Assembly: GCA_013824115.1 (NCBI GenBank)
Contig: PNNG01000034.1
Coordinates: 1-64,000 of the forward strand
Direction: 5' to 3'
DNA length: 64,000 bases
Source of the DNA: Sphingobacteriaceae bacterium
GTDB taxonomy: Bacteria > Bacteroidota > Bacteroidia > UBA7662
In this document: one piece after another, positions 25,608 to 33,626 of the stretch
Numbering within the stretch: the first letter of the stretch is position 1
Layout: every line of letters starts with the position of its first letter
Notes under the pieces: model-generated
What the model was told of the DNA's origin: nothing
Databases searched by the model: none
What the model saw: only the letters and a program-made list of their open reading frames with translations
Translations under genes and position numbers: made by a program

Positions 25608-26640
25608 CTCTATAAGCCGATTTTTGTAGTAGTTCGGCTGCCGCTGTTTGAAGCAACTCCTCTATGGTGATTTCGGGCTGCTTGTCCATAAAACGTTCCA
25701 CCATGCGCCAGCCAGTGAAGGCAGCCATGCGTGCTGGACTTCCTTCGGGTAAGCCCGCTGTAAACGGACCATCGTTCATCAATCGGCCAATGACCTTCGG
25801 GTCGCTGCTATACAAGATATTTTGAGCGATCAGGTATTCCCACATATTCCTTTCATTGTCTTTGGCCCACTGGGTTTGTGAAGCCGTAAAGCCCAACAAA
25901 ATGCTATCGTTGAGGTTCGGCATGCATTTTTTGGTGATAAAAAGTACTTTGCCCGCACGAACCATTTCCTCCAAAACCTGATCTTTAGCGATGGGTGGTA
26001 CAACATCGTCTACCAGCAATTTGATGCCATCGGCCACCAAATGAGATTTTTCAAGCCGCGGCAGCATGTATTGGGTCAAGTAACTCACCTTTGGATAAAA
26101 TCGATAGTCACAGCCCAAATGTAAATCGAGTCCAAACAACAAGGCACTGTCGGTAAGCGCATGCTTGTACTGAAAAGCCCCCACCATGCCTATCATTCTG
26201 TAACGCGTTGCTTTTGGGAAAAGCAGGTAAAAGTAGGAGAGTGCCTGGTGGAGTTCGGCTTCAATCTCGGCGGTTTGACCGTATGCTTTTTGAACATCGG
26301 AAAACAAGGTATCGATGTACGGATCGGCTAAAAAAGCGTTCAGATGCTTTGGCAAATCAGGATCCTTGGCACTACACAATGAAATAATGTTCTCCAAATA
26401 GGTATCCCATATTTCACCGTATTGCACGCGCAAAGTAGCCAGGCGGTCTTCGGTCAAGCTATCACCCTCGGTTAAAGCCAAGTCGAGCCGCTCGAAAGTG
26501 ACTGCTGATGTTTCATTTGCCAGTTCCGATGTTTTACCAATGCGGGCTGCTGGCCAAAAGAACCAGGCCATGGCAGCAAGCACCAAGCAGGCAATGAGGA
26601 CTCCAATAATGCGTTTGTTCACAGAAACCGCTGTTATCAT
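25600..26640 (-). CDS. gldB: Gliding motility lipoprotein GldB
   Basis: 346 residues. The C-terminal half carries the pattern I associate with GldB: GKVLFITKKCMPNLNDSILL, QTQWAKDNERNMWEYLIAQN, ILYSSDP and GSPARMAAFTGWRMVERFM, ending LLQKSAYRGK. GldB is an envelope lipoprotein needed with T9SS-linked gliding in Flavobacterium. The N-terminus has LIAC at residues 15-18, a possible lipobox, but hydrophobic residues continue after the Cys, so a plain membrane anchor is also possible. nadE lies nearby as in other Bacteroidota; gldC is not seen. Confidence 0.82.
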   Translation of the reverse strand: MITAVSVNKRIIGVLIACLVLAAMAWFFWPAARIGKTSELANETSAVTFERLDLALTEGDSLTEDRLATLRVQYGEIWDTYLENIISLCSAKDPDLPKHLNAFLADPYIDTLFSDVQKAYGQTAEIEAELHQALSYFYLLFPKATRYRMIGMVGAFQYKHALTDSALLFGLDLHLGCDYRFYPKVSYLTQYMLPRLEKSHLVADGIKLLVDDVVPPIAKDQVLEEMVRAGKVLFITKKCMPNLNDSILLGFTASQTQWAKDNERNMWEYLIAQNILYSSDPKVIGRLMNDGPFTAGLPEGSPARMAAFTGWRMVERFMDKQPEITIEELLQTAAAELLQKSAYRGK

Positions 26641-26707
26641 TTTATAGCGTACTTTAGTGCCACGAAATTAAAACAAACCCAAGCATCCACGCATTAATCT
26701 TCTGAGT

Positions 26708-27439
26708 ATGTCGCGTTTTAGATTCCACTTGCTTTTTGCCCTGCTTCTTTGTACTGGCACCGCACTGGCCCAGCAAAGCCCATATCGTTTTGGATTGCAT
26801 TTTACGCCTAATTATAATTGGGTTTCTGCCGAAACGCGATTGTTGAATCCCGAAGGTGGGGCTTTTGGATTTGGATATGGTTTATTGATAGAAAGGGCCA
26901 TAGGAAGCACCAATTATTTCTTCAGCACCGGTTTATCGGTAAACCAGCTTCAATACAAGAGCTCTATCGATCAAGCTTATTACAAGTTGCCCAACACCAC
27001 CAATACCGACGTGGTGGCTACCAATGCCCTTTATCAATACAGGGTGCAATACTTCGATTTGCCGCTTACCATGAAAATGCGCACCAATCAAATGGGGGCC
27101 GTAAGAATTTATGGTCAATTTGGACTCAATACTGGTATCATGTTTCAGGCCAAAGCAAGGGTTGAAAATGTGCCGGCCGTTTTTGATAAGGAAGAGTTTT
27201 TTTTCGTCAATAGGGTAGAAGATTACCACCCCAACACGATGTCAAACTTTGTGGATGATCGGGTGAATATTTTCAGAGCTAGTATCCTCATTGGAGCTGG
27301 GGTAGAGTATTTGTTGAGTGGCGATACACACATGATCATTGGTTTACGGTTGGATAATCCCTTCACCGACGCCTATCGCGGAGAAAAGCTCAACGGTCGC
27401 ACCAATTCGGCAGGACTTCAACTGGGCATTATCTTCTGA
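26708..27439 (+). CDS. PorT-family outer-membrane beta-barrel protein
   Basis: 243 residues with a signal peptide (LLFALLLCTGTALAQ) followed by alternating strands: YRFGLHFTPNYNWVSAE, YFFSTGLSVNQLQYKS, VQYFDLPLTMKMRTN, VRIYGQFGLNTGIMFQ, and a final GLQLGIIF ending in an aromatic residue. This is the eight-strand barrel class that includes PorT/SprT of the T9SS. I cannot tell whether it is the T9SS component itself or a paralogue. nadE starts two bases after the stop. Confidence 0.72.
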   Translation: MSRFRFHLLFALLLCTGTALAQQSPYRFGLHFTPNYNWVSAETRLLNPEGGAFGFGYGLLIERAIGSTNYFFSTGLSVNQLQYKSSIDQAYYKLPNTTNTDVVATNALYQYRVQYFDLPLTMKMRTNQMGAVRIYGQFGLNTGIMFQAKARVENVPAVFDKEEFFFVNRVEDYHPNTMSNFVDDRVNIFRASILIGAGVEYLLSGDTHMIIGLRLDNPFTDAYRGEKLNGRTNSAGLQLGIIF

Positions 27440-27441
27440 GC

Positions 27442-29091
27442 ATGAAAATAGCGCTTGCGCAACTCAACTACCATACCGGCAATTTTGCATTGCACCAAGA
27501 GCAAATGGTGCAGCAAATTCAAGAAGCAAGGTCGGAGGGAGCAGATTTAGTGGTTTTTGCCGAGTTGGCAGTCACCGGATATCCAGCCCGTGATTTTTTG
27601 GAGTTCGAACACTTTTTGCAGCTTTGCGATGGGGTAATTGCTTCATTGGCGGAAGTTGCTACCGACATAGGCGTGATTGTAGGTGCGCCTCTACGCAATA
27701 CACACGGCCAAGGGAAACCGCTTTTTAATGCCGCGTACCTGCTTTACCAAGGAAAAGTGCAGCAAACTGTTTCCAAAACCTTGTTGCCTACCTACGACGT
27801 ATTTGATGAGTACCGTTATTTTGAACCCGCCTTTGAAAATGCACTGATGGAGTTCAAAGGGGTAAAATTGGCAGTTACCATTTGCGAAGACCTTTGGAAT
27901 GTGGGGCACCACGCCCGTTATGTGCGTAATCCTTTAGAGGAAATTCAAGCAGACAAGGCCGATATACTCATCAACATTGCGGCATCGCCCTTTTCGAAGC
28001 AACAATGGGAAGAGCGCTTGTATGTGCTTGGCACGCAAGTAGCCCGTTGGAAAAAACCACTTTTGTACGTCAATCACGTAGGAGCTCAAACCGAGTTGAT
28101 TTTCGACGGGGGCTCATTGGCCCTCGATGCCCATGGGAACAAGGTTTTGCAAATGCCCTTCTTCAAACCCGATTTGGCGTACGTACACTATCAAGGCGGC
28201 CAGCTTACTTCCGAACAACCCCACCATGCTACAACACCCGACTTCAACAATGAGCTAGATGCTATTCACGATGCATTGGTGCTGGGTATACGCGATTATT
28301 TCCGAAAATTGGGCTTTAAGAAGGCCATCCTCGGTTTGTCGGGTGGAATAGATTCTGCCTTGGTTACCGTATTGGCTGCTCGTGCGCTGGGAGCCGAGAA
28401 TGTACATGTACTGCTCATGCCATCGCGTTATTCAAGCGACCACTCAGTGGATGATAGTTTGACGTTGGTGACACATTTGGGCATCAGCCACAGCATTATT
28501 TCTATAGAAAACGCGTTTGGAGCATTTGAACAAACGTTGTCACCCAGTTTTGAGGGCACCCATCCCGATATCACAGAAGAAAATCTCCAATCGCGTATCA
28601 GAGGGATGTTACTCATGGCCCACACCAATAAGTTTGGCTACATCCTCCTAAATACCAGTAATAAAAGCGAATTGGCTGTAGGTTATGGTACCCTTTATGG
28701 CGATATGTGTGGCGGTCTATCGGTGATTGGCGATTTGTATAAAACAGAAGTATACGCCCTTAGCAGCCACATCAACGCTCAGCAAGAAATTATCCCGAAC
28801 AACATACTCGTTAAAGCACCCAGTGCCGAATTGCGCCACAATCAAACCGACCAGGATTCACTGCCCGAATACGACCTGCTCGACAAACTGCTTTTTCACT
28901 ACATCGAAGAACGCAAGTCGCCTGCAGAGCTCAAATCCATGGGGTTTGAAGCCGCAGTGGTTGACAAGGTCATGCGTTTGGTGAATATGAATGAGTACAA
29001 ACGCCATCAAACACCACCCATTTTGCGCATTAGTAACAAGGCTTTTGGCATGGGACGTAGAATGCCCATTGTGGCCAGGTACTTACAATAA
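27442..29091 (+). CDS. nadE: Glutamine-dependent NAD+ synthetase
   Basis: 549 residues in two domains. The nitrilase-type glutaminase domain has its Glu-Lys-Cys triad in VFAELAVTGYP, VSKTLLPTYDVFDEYRYFEP and AVTICEDLW. The synthetase domain begins near residue 275 with the ATP loop LGLSGGIDSALVTVLAARAL and includes NKSELAVGYGTLYGDMCGG. It makes NAD from nicotinic acid adenine dinucleotide. The gene follows the barrel protein by two bases and ends in the terminator shared with rng. Confidence 0.96.
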   Translation: MKIALAQLNYHTGNFALHQEQMVQQIQEARSEGADLVVFAELAVTGYPARDFLEFEHFLQLCDGVIASLAEVATDIGVIVGAPLRNTHGQGKPLFNAAYLLYQGKVQQTVSKTLLPTYDVFDEYRYFEPAFENALMEFKGVKLAVTICEDLWNVGHHARYVRNPLEEIQADKADILINIAASPFSKQQWEERLYVLGTQVARWKKPLLYVNHVGAQTELIFDGGSLALDAHGNKVLQMPFFKPDLAYVHYQGGQLTSEQPHHATTPDFNNELDAIHDALVLGIRDYFRKLGFKKAILGLSGGIDSALVTVLAARALGAENVHVLLMPSRYSSDHSVDDSLTLVTHLGISHSIISIENAFGAFEQTLSPSFEGTHPDITEENLQSRIRGMLLMAHTNKFGYILLNTSNKSELAVGYGTLYGDMCGGLSVIGDLYKTEVYALSSHINAQQEIIPNNILVKAPSAELRHNQTDQDSLPEYDLLDKLLFHYIEERKSPAELKSMGFEAAVVDKVMRLVNMNEYKRHQTPPILRISNKAFGMGRRMPIVARYLQ

Positions 29092-29114
29092 AAAAAGGGC
29101 CGAAGCCCTTTTTT
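29091..29114. terminator. Bidirectional terminator shared by nadE and rng
   Basis: AAAAAAGGGC-CGAA-GCCCTTTTTT. It overlaps the last base of the nadE stop and part of the rng stop. Read on the minus strand the loop is C(TTCG)G, a very stable tetraloop. The same core recurs at 46152. Confidence 0.88.
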
Positions 29115-30663
29115 AAATACTTATTTGCTCGCCATTGCTGTTGAGGAAGTGATATTCGTTGATTTGATAGCTGGGTTCCTCGGTTACTTTGATCCAAACC
29201 TTGTACTTCCACCACCATTTCATTTGCTTCGACATGAACCCTTTGGTGAAATAAGCAGCCAGATAGGGGTGTGTGTGTAAGGCAACCTTCTTTTCATTTT
29301 GCTCTTGAAGGATATATCGCAAGTGCGATTCTATTTCATCGGAAAGCAAAATGCTCGGGCGAATGTGCCCTGTACCTTCGCAGGTAGGACAAACCTCCTG
29401 GGTAACCACGTTCACCTCGGGGCGAACGCGTTGGCGGGTTATTTGAAGCAAACCGAACTTGGAGATGGGCAGCACCGTATGTTTGGCACGGTCGGTTTTC
29501 ATGGCCTCACTCATGCGTTCATAAACCAGCTTTTTATTCGCCGCTTTGCGCATATCAATGAAGTCGATGACTATGATTCCACCCATATCGCGGAGTCTTA
29601 GCTGGCGAGCAATTTCATCTGCTGCATCGAGGTTGGTGTTCAGCGCGTTGTTTTCCTGGTCGAGCTCTTGTTTCATGCGATTTCCGCTGTTCACGTCAAT
29701 CACATGCAATGCTTCGGTATGCTCAATGATGATATAGGCACCACCGGGCATGGTTACGTTCTTACCAAAAGTGCTTTTTACCTGCTTGTCGATGCCAAAG
29801 TGCTCAAACATGTCCTGTTTCGACTTGTAGAGCTTCACAATTTCAGCTTTGTCGGGAGCGATGCTGCTCACATATTCCTTCACCTCCTCGTGCATCCGAG
29901 GGTCATCGAAGTAAATCGACTGAAACGAATCATTTAGTAAATCACGCAACATCGATGTGGTGCGTGCTACTTCTTGAACAATACGGTCGGCAGGTTTAGC
30001 GCTTTTGAGTAGCTGCACTGCCGCTTCCCATTTTTGCACCAGCTCTTTGATGTCTCGTTCTAGCTCTTCCGTTTCGCAACTAATAGCAGCTGTACGTACG
30101 ATTACACCGAAATTTTTGGGTTTCACACCCAATGCAATTTGTTTCAATCGCTTTTTCTCGGCGTTGTCTGTTACTTTTTTGGAGATATTCACGGCATCAC
30201 CAAAGGGAACGAGTACGCAGTAACGTCCAGCAATGGATATTTCGCTGCTCAGGCGAGGGCCTTTGGTACTAATGGGTTCTTTAACCACCTGCACCATCAC
30301 CAAATCACCCTTGCTTACAAGGTCTGCTATTTTGCCATCTTTGGCTATGTCTTCTTCCAGCTTGAAGTGCTGGAGCATGGCGCCTTTTTTTTTGCCGGAA
30401 GTGACGTCTTCCGTGAATTTTTTCAAGGAGTTGTATTGTGCACCCAGGTCGAGATAATGCAGAAAAGCATCTTTCTCATACCCTATGTCTACAAAACAGG
30501 CATTCAAGCCGGGAACCACTTTTTTGACTTTGCCCAAATAGATATCACCTACTTGAAACGACTTATCGTTGATTTCCTGGCTGAATTCCACAAGCCTTTT
30601 GTCTTCAAACATCGCAATGTCGAAGCCGGTGGGCGTACTCCTTACATATAAGGACTTGTTCAA
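29113..30663 (-). CDS. rng: Ribonuclease G/E family endoribonuclease
   Basis: 516 residues. An S1 RNA-binding domain (GDIYLGKVKKVVPGLNACFV), then the catalytic part with IDVNSG and VIDFIDMR supplying the magnesium aspartates, and the zinc-link cysteines in EVCPTCEGTGHIRPS. RNase G/E cuts single-stranded RNA in mRNA decay and rRNA maturation. The start codon is TTG and is preceded at four bases by a perfect Shine-Dalgarno, AAAAGGAGG, rare in this phylum and a strong reason to accept this start. It shares a terminator with convergent nadE. Confidence 0.93.
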   Translation of the reverse strand: MNKSLYVRSTPTGFDIAMFEDKRLVEFSQEINDKSFQVGDIYLGKVKKVVPGLNACFVDIGYEKDAFLHYLDLGAQYNSLKKFTEDVTSGKKKGAMLQHFKLEEDIAKDGKIADLVSKGDLVMVQVVKEPISTKGPRLSSEISIAGRYCVLVPFGDAVNISKKVTDNAEKKRLKQIALGVKPKNFGVIVRTAAISCETEELERDIKELVQKWEAAVQLLKSAKPADRIVQEVARTTSMLRDLLNDSFQSIYFDDPRMHEEVKEYVSSIAPDKAEIVKLYKSKQDMFEHFGIDKQVKSTFGKNVTMPGGAYIIIEHTEALHVIDVNSGNRMKQELDQENNALNTNLDAADEIARQLRLRDMGGIIVIDFIDMRKAANKKLVYERMSEAMKTDRAKHTVLPISKFGLLQITRQRVRPEVNVVTQEVCPTCEGTGHIRPSILLSDEIESHLRYILQEQNEKKVALHTHPYLAAYFTKGFMSKQMKWWWKYKVWIKVTEEPSYQINEYHFLNSNGEQISI

Positions 30664-30667
30664 GGAA

Positions 30668-30676
30668 CCTCCTTTT
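30668..30676 (-). promoter_or_regulatory. Strong Shine-Dalgarno sequence for rng
   Basis: On the minus strand AAAAGGAGG is followed by TTCC and the TTG start of rng. Bacteroidota ribosomes usually keep the anti-Shine-Dalgarno end of 16S rRNA covered, so most genes here lack such a site. Confidence 0.7.
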
Positions 30677-30724
30677 GTAAAGCTTATGGAAAAGAAATTA
30701 TAGTCGGCTTACCGACAAAAAACA

Positions 30725-30750
30725 CCGATACCTGCAATTGCAGGTATCGG
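30725..30750 (-). terminator. Perfect hairpin between the small basic-protein gene and rng
   Basis: CCGATACCTGCAA and its exact complement TTGCAGGTATCGG form a 26-base palindrome, followed on the minus strand by TGTTTTTTG. It fits an intrinsic terminator or attenuator of the small-protein transcript. A second small stem, GTCGG/CCGAC, sits between it and rng at 30703-30716. Confidence 0.7.
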
Positions 30751-30763
30751 TTATTGGAAGAAA

Positions 30764-30853
30764 TTATTTCTTCTTGTGACGATTCTTTCTGAGGCGCTTC
30801 TTACGCTTGTGTGTAGCGATTTTATGACGCTTTCTTTTTTTACCGCAAGGCAT
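30764..30853 (-). CDS. 29-residue AURKAIP1/COX24-domain (bS22/mS38-like) basic protein
   Basis: Too short for the ORF track. An ATG at 30853 gives MPCGKKRKRHKIATHKRKKR then LRKNRHKKK and TAA. Nearly two thirds of the residues are Lys, Arg or His. The KKRKRHK-x-x-THKRKKRLRKNR pattern matches the very short COX24/AURKAIP1-domain proteins of Bacteroidota, relatives of mitochondrial mS38 and actinobacterial bS22, which sit on the small ribosomal subunit near the decoding site. It lies between the TPR gene and rng, with a hairpin directly after it. Ribosomal role inferred from the motif. Confidence 0.82.
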   Translation of the reverse strand: MPCGKKRKRHKIATHKRKKRLRKNRHKKK

Positions 30854-30863
30854 AGTAATGATT

Positions 30864-31706
30864 TTAAGGGGTTGAACTTTTGATTTTTGCGATGAACTCG
30901 TTTACCTGAGCAATGATTTGCTCGTCGCGTACAAGTCCTTTGTATTGTTCCAAATTCCGAATTGCTGGTTCTAGCTGTCCGGTATTGTAATAGGCTTCTC
31001 CCAGTCCAAGGTAAGCGTCGGCATAAGCCGGATACCATGTGACCAGGTTTTGATAACGCTCTATGGCTTTGTCGTTTTGACCGCTGGTAATGGCCAAGCG
31101 GGCCAAATGCACATTGGCACGGAGGTGTTTGGGTTCTTGCTTAACAATGTCGAGCAAGCGCTGAATGCCTTGCATGGGCTGCGGAGAGCTCAAGACAAAC
31201 ACATTGGCCAGGTCGGCCTTAATGTCAAGGTCATCAGGAGAGATACTTGCTGCACTTTCCATGGCAACTACTGCCTTGCGAAACATAAAGTTACGCAATA
31301 AGGTATCGTTAGCCATTTCAGCAGCAGCTTGAAAGCGGCTGCCGGCGAGCATATACAACGGAGCTTCTTTCAGCAAATCGGCAGCTTGTAGATGATAAAT
31401 CGCTGAAGCAGCATATTGCCCTTTGGTATCCCAAAAGGCAGCAATACTGCGTAGCATACCTGCTCTTTGGGCAGGTTGATTGATCGTGTCTAAGGCAGCC
31501 AAAATGGGCTTCAACTTGTCGGTTTCTTCGGGTTTTAGTCCGCTTTGTGCAATATCGAGCACAGCAGCTTCATCCATGCCGCGACTAGCAGCCACAGCTT
31601 CTGGTGCCATGGTATCTTGGGTAAGCACTGTTTTTTTGCCAAAAACAAAAATGCTCACCCCAAGGGCTACGCAGGCAGAAACAACAACAAGTTGCGTTTT
31701 ATTCAT
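30864..31706 (-). CDS. Membrane-anchored TPR-repeat protein
   Basis: 280 residues with one N-terminal membrane segment (TQLVVVSACVALGVSIFVFG) and helical repeats. Recognisable TPR units are YAASAIYHLQAADLLKEAP, HLRANVHLARLAITSGQNDK, and AYADAYLGLGEAYYNTGQLE. Probably a periplasmic or inner-membrane scaffold; partner unknown. It starts one base after the HU stop codon, so the two are almost certainly co-transcribed, and it is followed by the 29-residue gene. Confidence 0.78.
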   Translation of the reverse strand: MNKTQLVVVSACVALGVSIFVFGKKTVLTQDTMAPEAVAASRGMDEAAVLDIAQSGLKPEETDKLKPILAALDTINQPAQRAGMLRSIAAFWDTKGQYAASAIYHLQAADLLKEAPLYMLAGSRFQAAAEMANDTLLRNFMFRKAVVAMESAASISPDDLDIKADLANVFVLSSPQPMQGIQRLLDIVKQEPKHLRANVHLARLAITSGQNDKAIERYQNLVTWYPAYADAYLGLGEAYYNTGQLEPAIRNLEQYKGLVRDEQIIAQVNEFIAKIKSSTP

Positions 31707-31707
31707 G

Positions 31708-32007
31708 TTAAGCGATTACGCCGTTTTTGATGGTGTCTTTCACTTCGTCGATGAACTGTTTCGACGGCTTGAAGTGGGGGATGAAGTGCTCGGGGATTTC
31801 AATCGAGGTATTGCGAGAAATATTTCTGGCAATTTTACGGGCACGCTTTTTTACGATGAAGCTGCCAAACCCACGCACATAAATGTTCTCTCCATTTTTG
31901 ATGGAGTCCTTCACCACAGTGAAAAAGGCCTCTACCACTTGTTGAACATCCACCTTCTCAATGCCGGTTTCTTCGGCAATCTGGCTAATCACTTCTGCTT
32001 TGGTCAT
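31708..32007 (-). CDS. HU/IHF-family DNA-binding protein
   Basis: 99 residues with the HU fold: helices MTKAEVISQIAEETGIEKVD, the beta-arm entry IYVRGFGSFIVKKRARKIAR, the conserved NISRNTSIEIPEHFIPHFKPS arm (IHF-like P at the tip), and a C-terminal helix. It bends DNA as a dimer. It heads the HU-TPR unit and diverges from mutY; its own promoter is at 32049-32078. Confidence 0.93.
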   Translation of the reverse strand: MTKAEVISQIAEETGIEKVDVQQVVEAFFTVVKDSIKNGENIYVRGFGSFIVKKRARKIARNISRNTSIEIPEHFIPHFKPSKQFIDEVKDTIKNGVIA

Positions 32008-32008
32008 C

Positions 32009-32038
32009 TTGTTAACTATTAAAGACTATCTATTTTTG
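32009..32038 (+). promoter_or_regulatory. Promoter for the mutY-ssb-gldE-gldD unit
   Basis: TTG at 32009-32011, a 19-base spacer and TATTTTTG at 32031-32038, a full match to the Bacteroidota consensus. Predicted start near 32043, giving a leader of about 70 bases. It begins directly behind the first codon of HU. Confidence 0.65.
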
Positions 32039-32048
32039 AAACGGAATG

Positions 32049-32078
32049 CAAAAATACAGGATTAGGGCGAAATTCGAA
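32049..32078 (-). promoter_or_regulatory. Promoter for HU and the TPR gene
   Basis: On the minus strand TTCG, an 18-base spacer and TATTTTTG. The predicted start near 32043 nearly coincides with that of the divergent mutY promoter, so the two transcripts would start almost back to back. Confidence 0.6.
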
Positions 32079-32114
32079 GCTGCTAACTTGGTTAAATCTA
32101 AAGAATTGTAGGAA

Positions 32115-33173
32115 ATGGATGGATGGAGTGCCCAACTCACACATTGGTATGAAATAAATAAGCGCGATTTGCCTTGGCGACAGACCAGAAATCCGTACTT
32201 CATCTGGCTGTCGGAAATAATATTGCAACAAACCAGGGTAGTGCAAGGTCTCCCGTACTATGAACGTTTTGTGCGTGAATTTCCTACCATACAAGATTTG
32301 GCCAGCTCACCCTTAGAGCAGGTGTTGAATTGCTGGCAAGGCTTGGGCTACTATAGTCGTGCACGAAACTTGCACTTAGCTGCTCAGCAGGTGGTTCAGT
32401 CAATGCAGGGCAAATTCCCTGAGAATTACCATGATATACTCAAATTAAAGGGTGTTGGGCCCTACACCGCGGCTGCCATTGCTTCTTTTGCCTTCGATTT
32501 GCCACACGCTGTGGTTGATGGTAATGTTTATCGGGTGCTTTCGCGACATTTTGGCATTCACGAGCCGGTAGATAGTGTGTCGGGACAACGTTTGTATGCC
32601 GAATTGGCCCGGCGTCTGCTCAATACGGCACAACCCGCCCAGCACAATCAAGCAATCATGGAGTTCGGAGCCATGCAATGTACCCCAGTTAAGCCGCAAT
32701 GTGATATATGTATCTTTAAAACGAGTTGTGTGGCGTTCAACCGCAACGAAGTAGATTTACTTCCTGTAAAGGTGGGCAAAGTGAAGCAAACCGAACGGTT
32801 TTTCAACTATTTGGTTTTTCAAGTAGAGGGTGGTACGTATCTGCGCGAACGCATTGAAAAGGACATTTGGCAAAATCTGTGGGAATTTGCCGTGGAAGAA
32901 AGCGCCGCGCTGCTCGAGGAGAAGGAAATTATGCTGCTTTTGCAGCAAAAATTTTCACTTTCAGCAGAGTCCTTGGTCATAAAGCGGGTTTCTGAGCCTC
33001 AGAGGCATATTTTAACACATCAGCGACTTTTAGCCAGATTTTGGCTGGTTCAAATTTTTTCTAACTTGCAGTCGAAGGAGCTTATTTTTGTACCCTATGA
33101 TCAGTTGGGCTCAAAACCGCTACCAAGATTGATAGACAAGTTTATAAAGACACATCCAACATGGCTGGACTGA
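32115..33173 (+). CDS. mutY: A/G-specific adenine glycosylase
   Basis: 352 residues. Helix-hairpin-helix and catalytic Asp region: LKGVGPYTAAAIASFAFDLP followed by VVDGNVYRVLSR. The iron-sulfur cluster cysteines are in CTPVKPQCDICIFKTSC. The C-terminal NUDIX-like domain (about 230-350) recognises 8-oxoguanine. It removes adenine mispaired with 8-oxoG. Its last codons overlap ssb by 13 bases; the order mutY-ssb-gldE-gldD is a common Bacteroidota arrangement. Confidence 0.95.
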   Translation: MDGWSAQLTHWYEINKRDLPWRQTRNPYFIWLSEIILQQTRVVQGLPYYERFVREFPTIQDLASSPLEQVLNCWQGLGYYSRARNLHLAAQQVVQSMQGKFPENYHDILKLKGVGPYTAAAIASFAFDLPHAVVDGNVYRVLSRHFGIHEPVDSVSGQRLYAELARRLLNTAQPAQHNQAIMEFGAMQCTPVKPQCDICIFKTSCVAFNRNEVDLLPVKVGKVKQTERFFNYLVFQVEGGTYLRERIEKDIWQNLWEFAVEESAALLEEKEIMLLLQQKFSLSAESLVIKRVSEPQRHILTHQRLLARFWLVQIFSNLQSKELIFVPYDQLGSKPLPRLIDKFIKTHPTWLD

Positions 33174-33604
33174 ACAAAGTGATGCTCATTGGTAATTTGG
33201 GCAAAGATCCAGAGGTAAAAACCCTCGACAATGGCGCGAAAATCGCTACTTTTCCTTTGGCAACCTCGGAGAACTACAAAGACAAGGAAGGCAATCGCCA
33301 AACCCGAACCGAATGGCACAATCTGGTATTGTGGAGAGGGCTGGCCGACATAGCCGAAAATTACTTACACAAGGGATCTCAGGTTTTTGTGGAAGGCCGT
33401 TTGTCGACACGCAAATGGGAAGACAAAGAAGGCCATACACGTTATACCACTGAAGTGATTGGCGATAACTTGGTACTTTTGGGTCGGGCAGGCGAAGGTG
33501 GAGGCCAAGCGCAAAGCGGAGCTGCTTTTAGTGCTGGCATGACTTCCACCCGGCCATCGAACGATGAATTAATGACAGATGCGGCAGACGATCTGCCCTT
33601 CTAA
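33161..33604 (+). CDS. ssb: Single-stranded DNA-binding protein
   Basis: 147 residues. OB-fold start MAGLNKVMLIGNLGKDPEVK, then TEWHNLVLWRGLADIAENYL and VFVEGRLSTRKWEDKEG. The tail DAADDLPF is the acidic tip that recruits repair and replication partners. The start lies inside the end of mutY. Confidence 0.96.
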   Translation: MAGLNKVMLIGNLGKDPEVKTLDNGAKIATFPLATSENYKDKEGNRQTRTEWHNLVLWRGLADIAENYLHKGSQVFVEGRLSTRKWEDKEGHTRYTTEVIGDNLVLLGRAGEGGGQAQSGAAFSAGMTSTRPSNDELMTDAADDLPF

Positions 33605-33626
33605 TGTTTAACTTAAATTCCTGATT

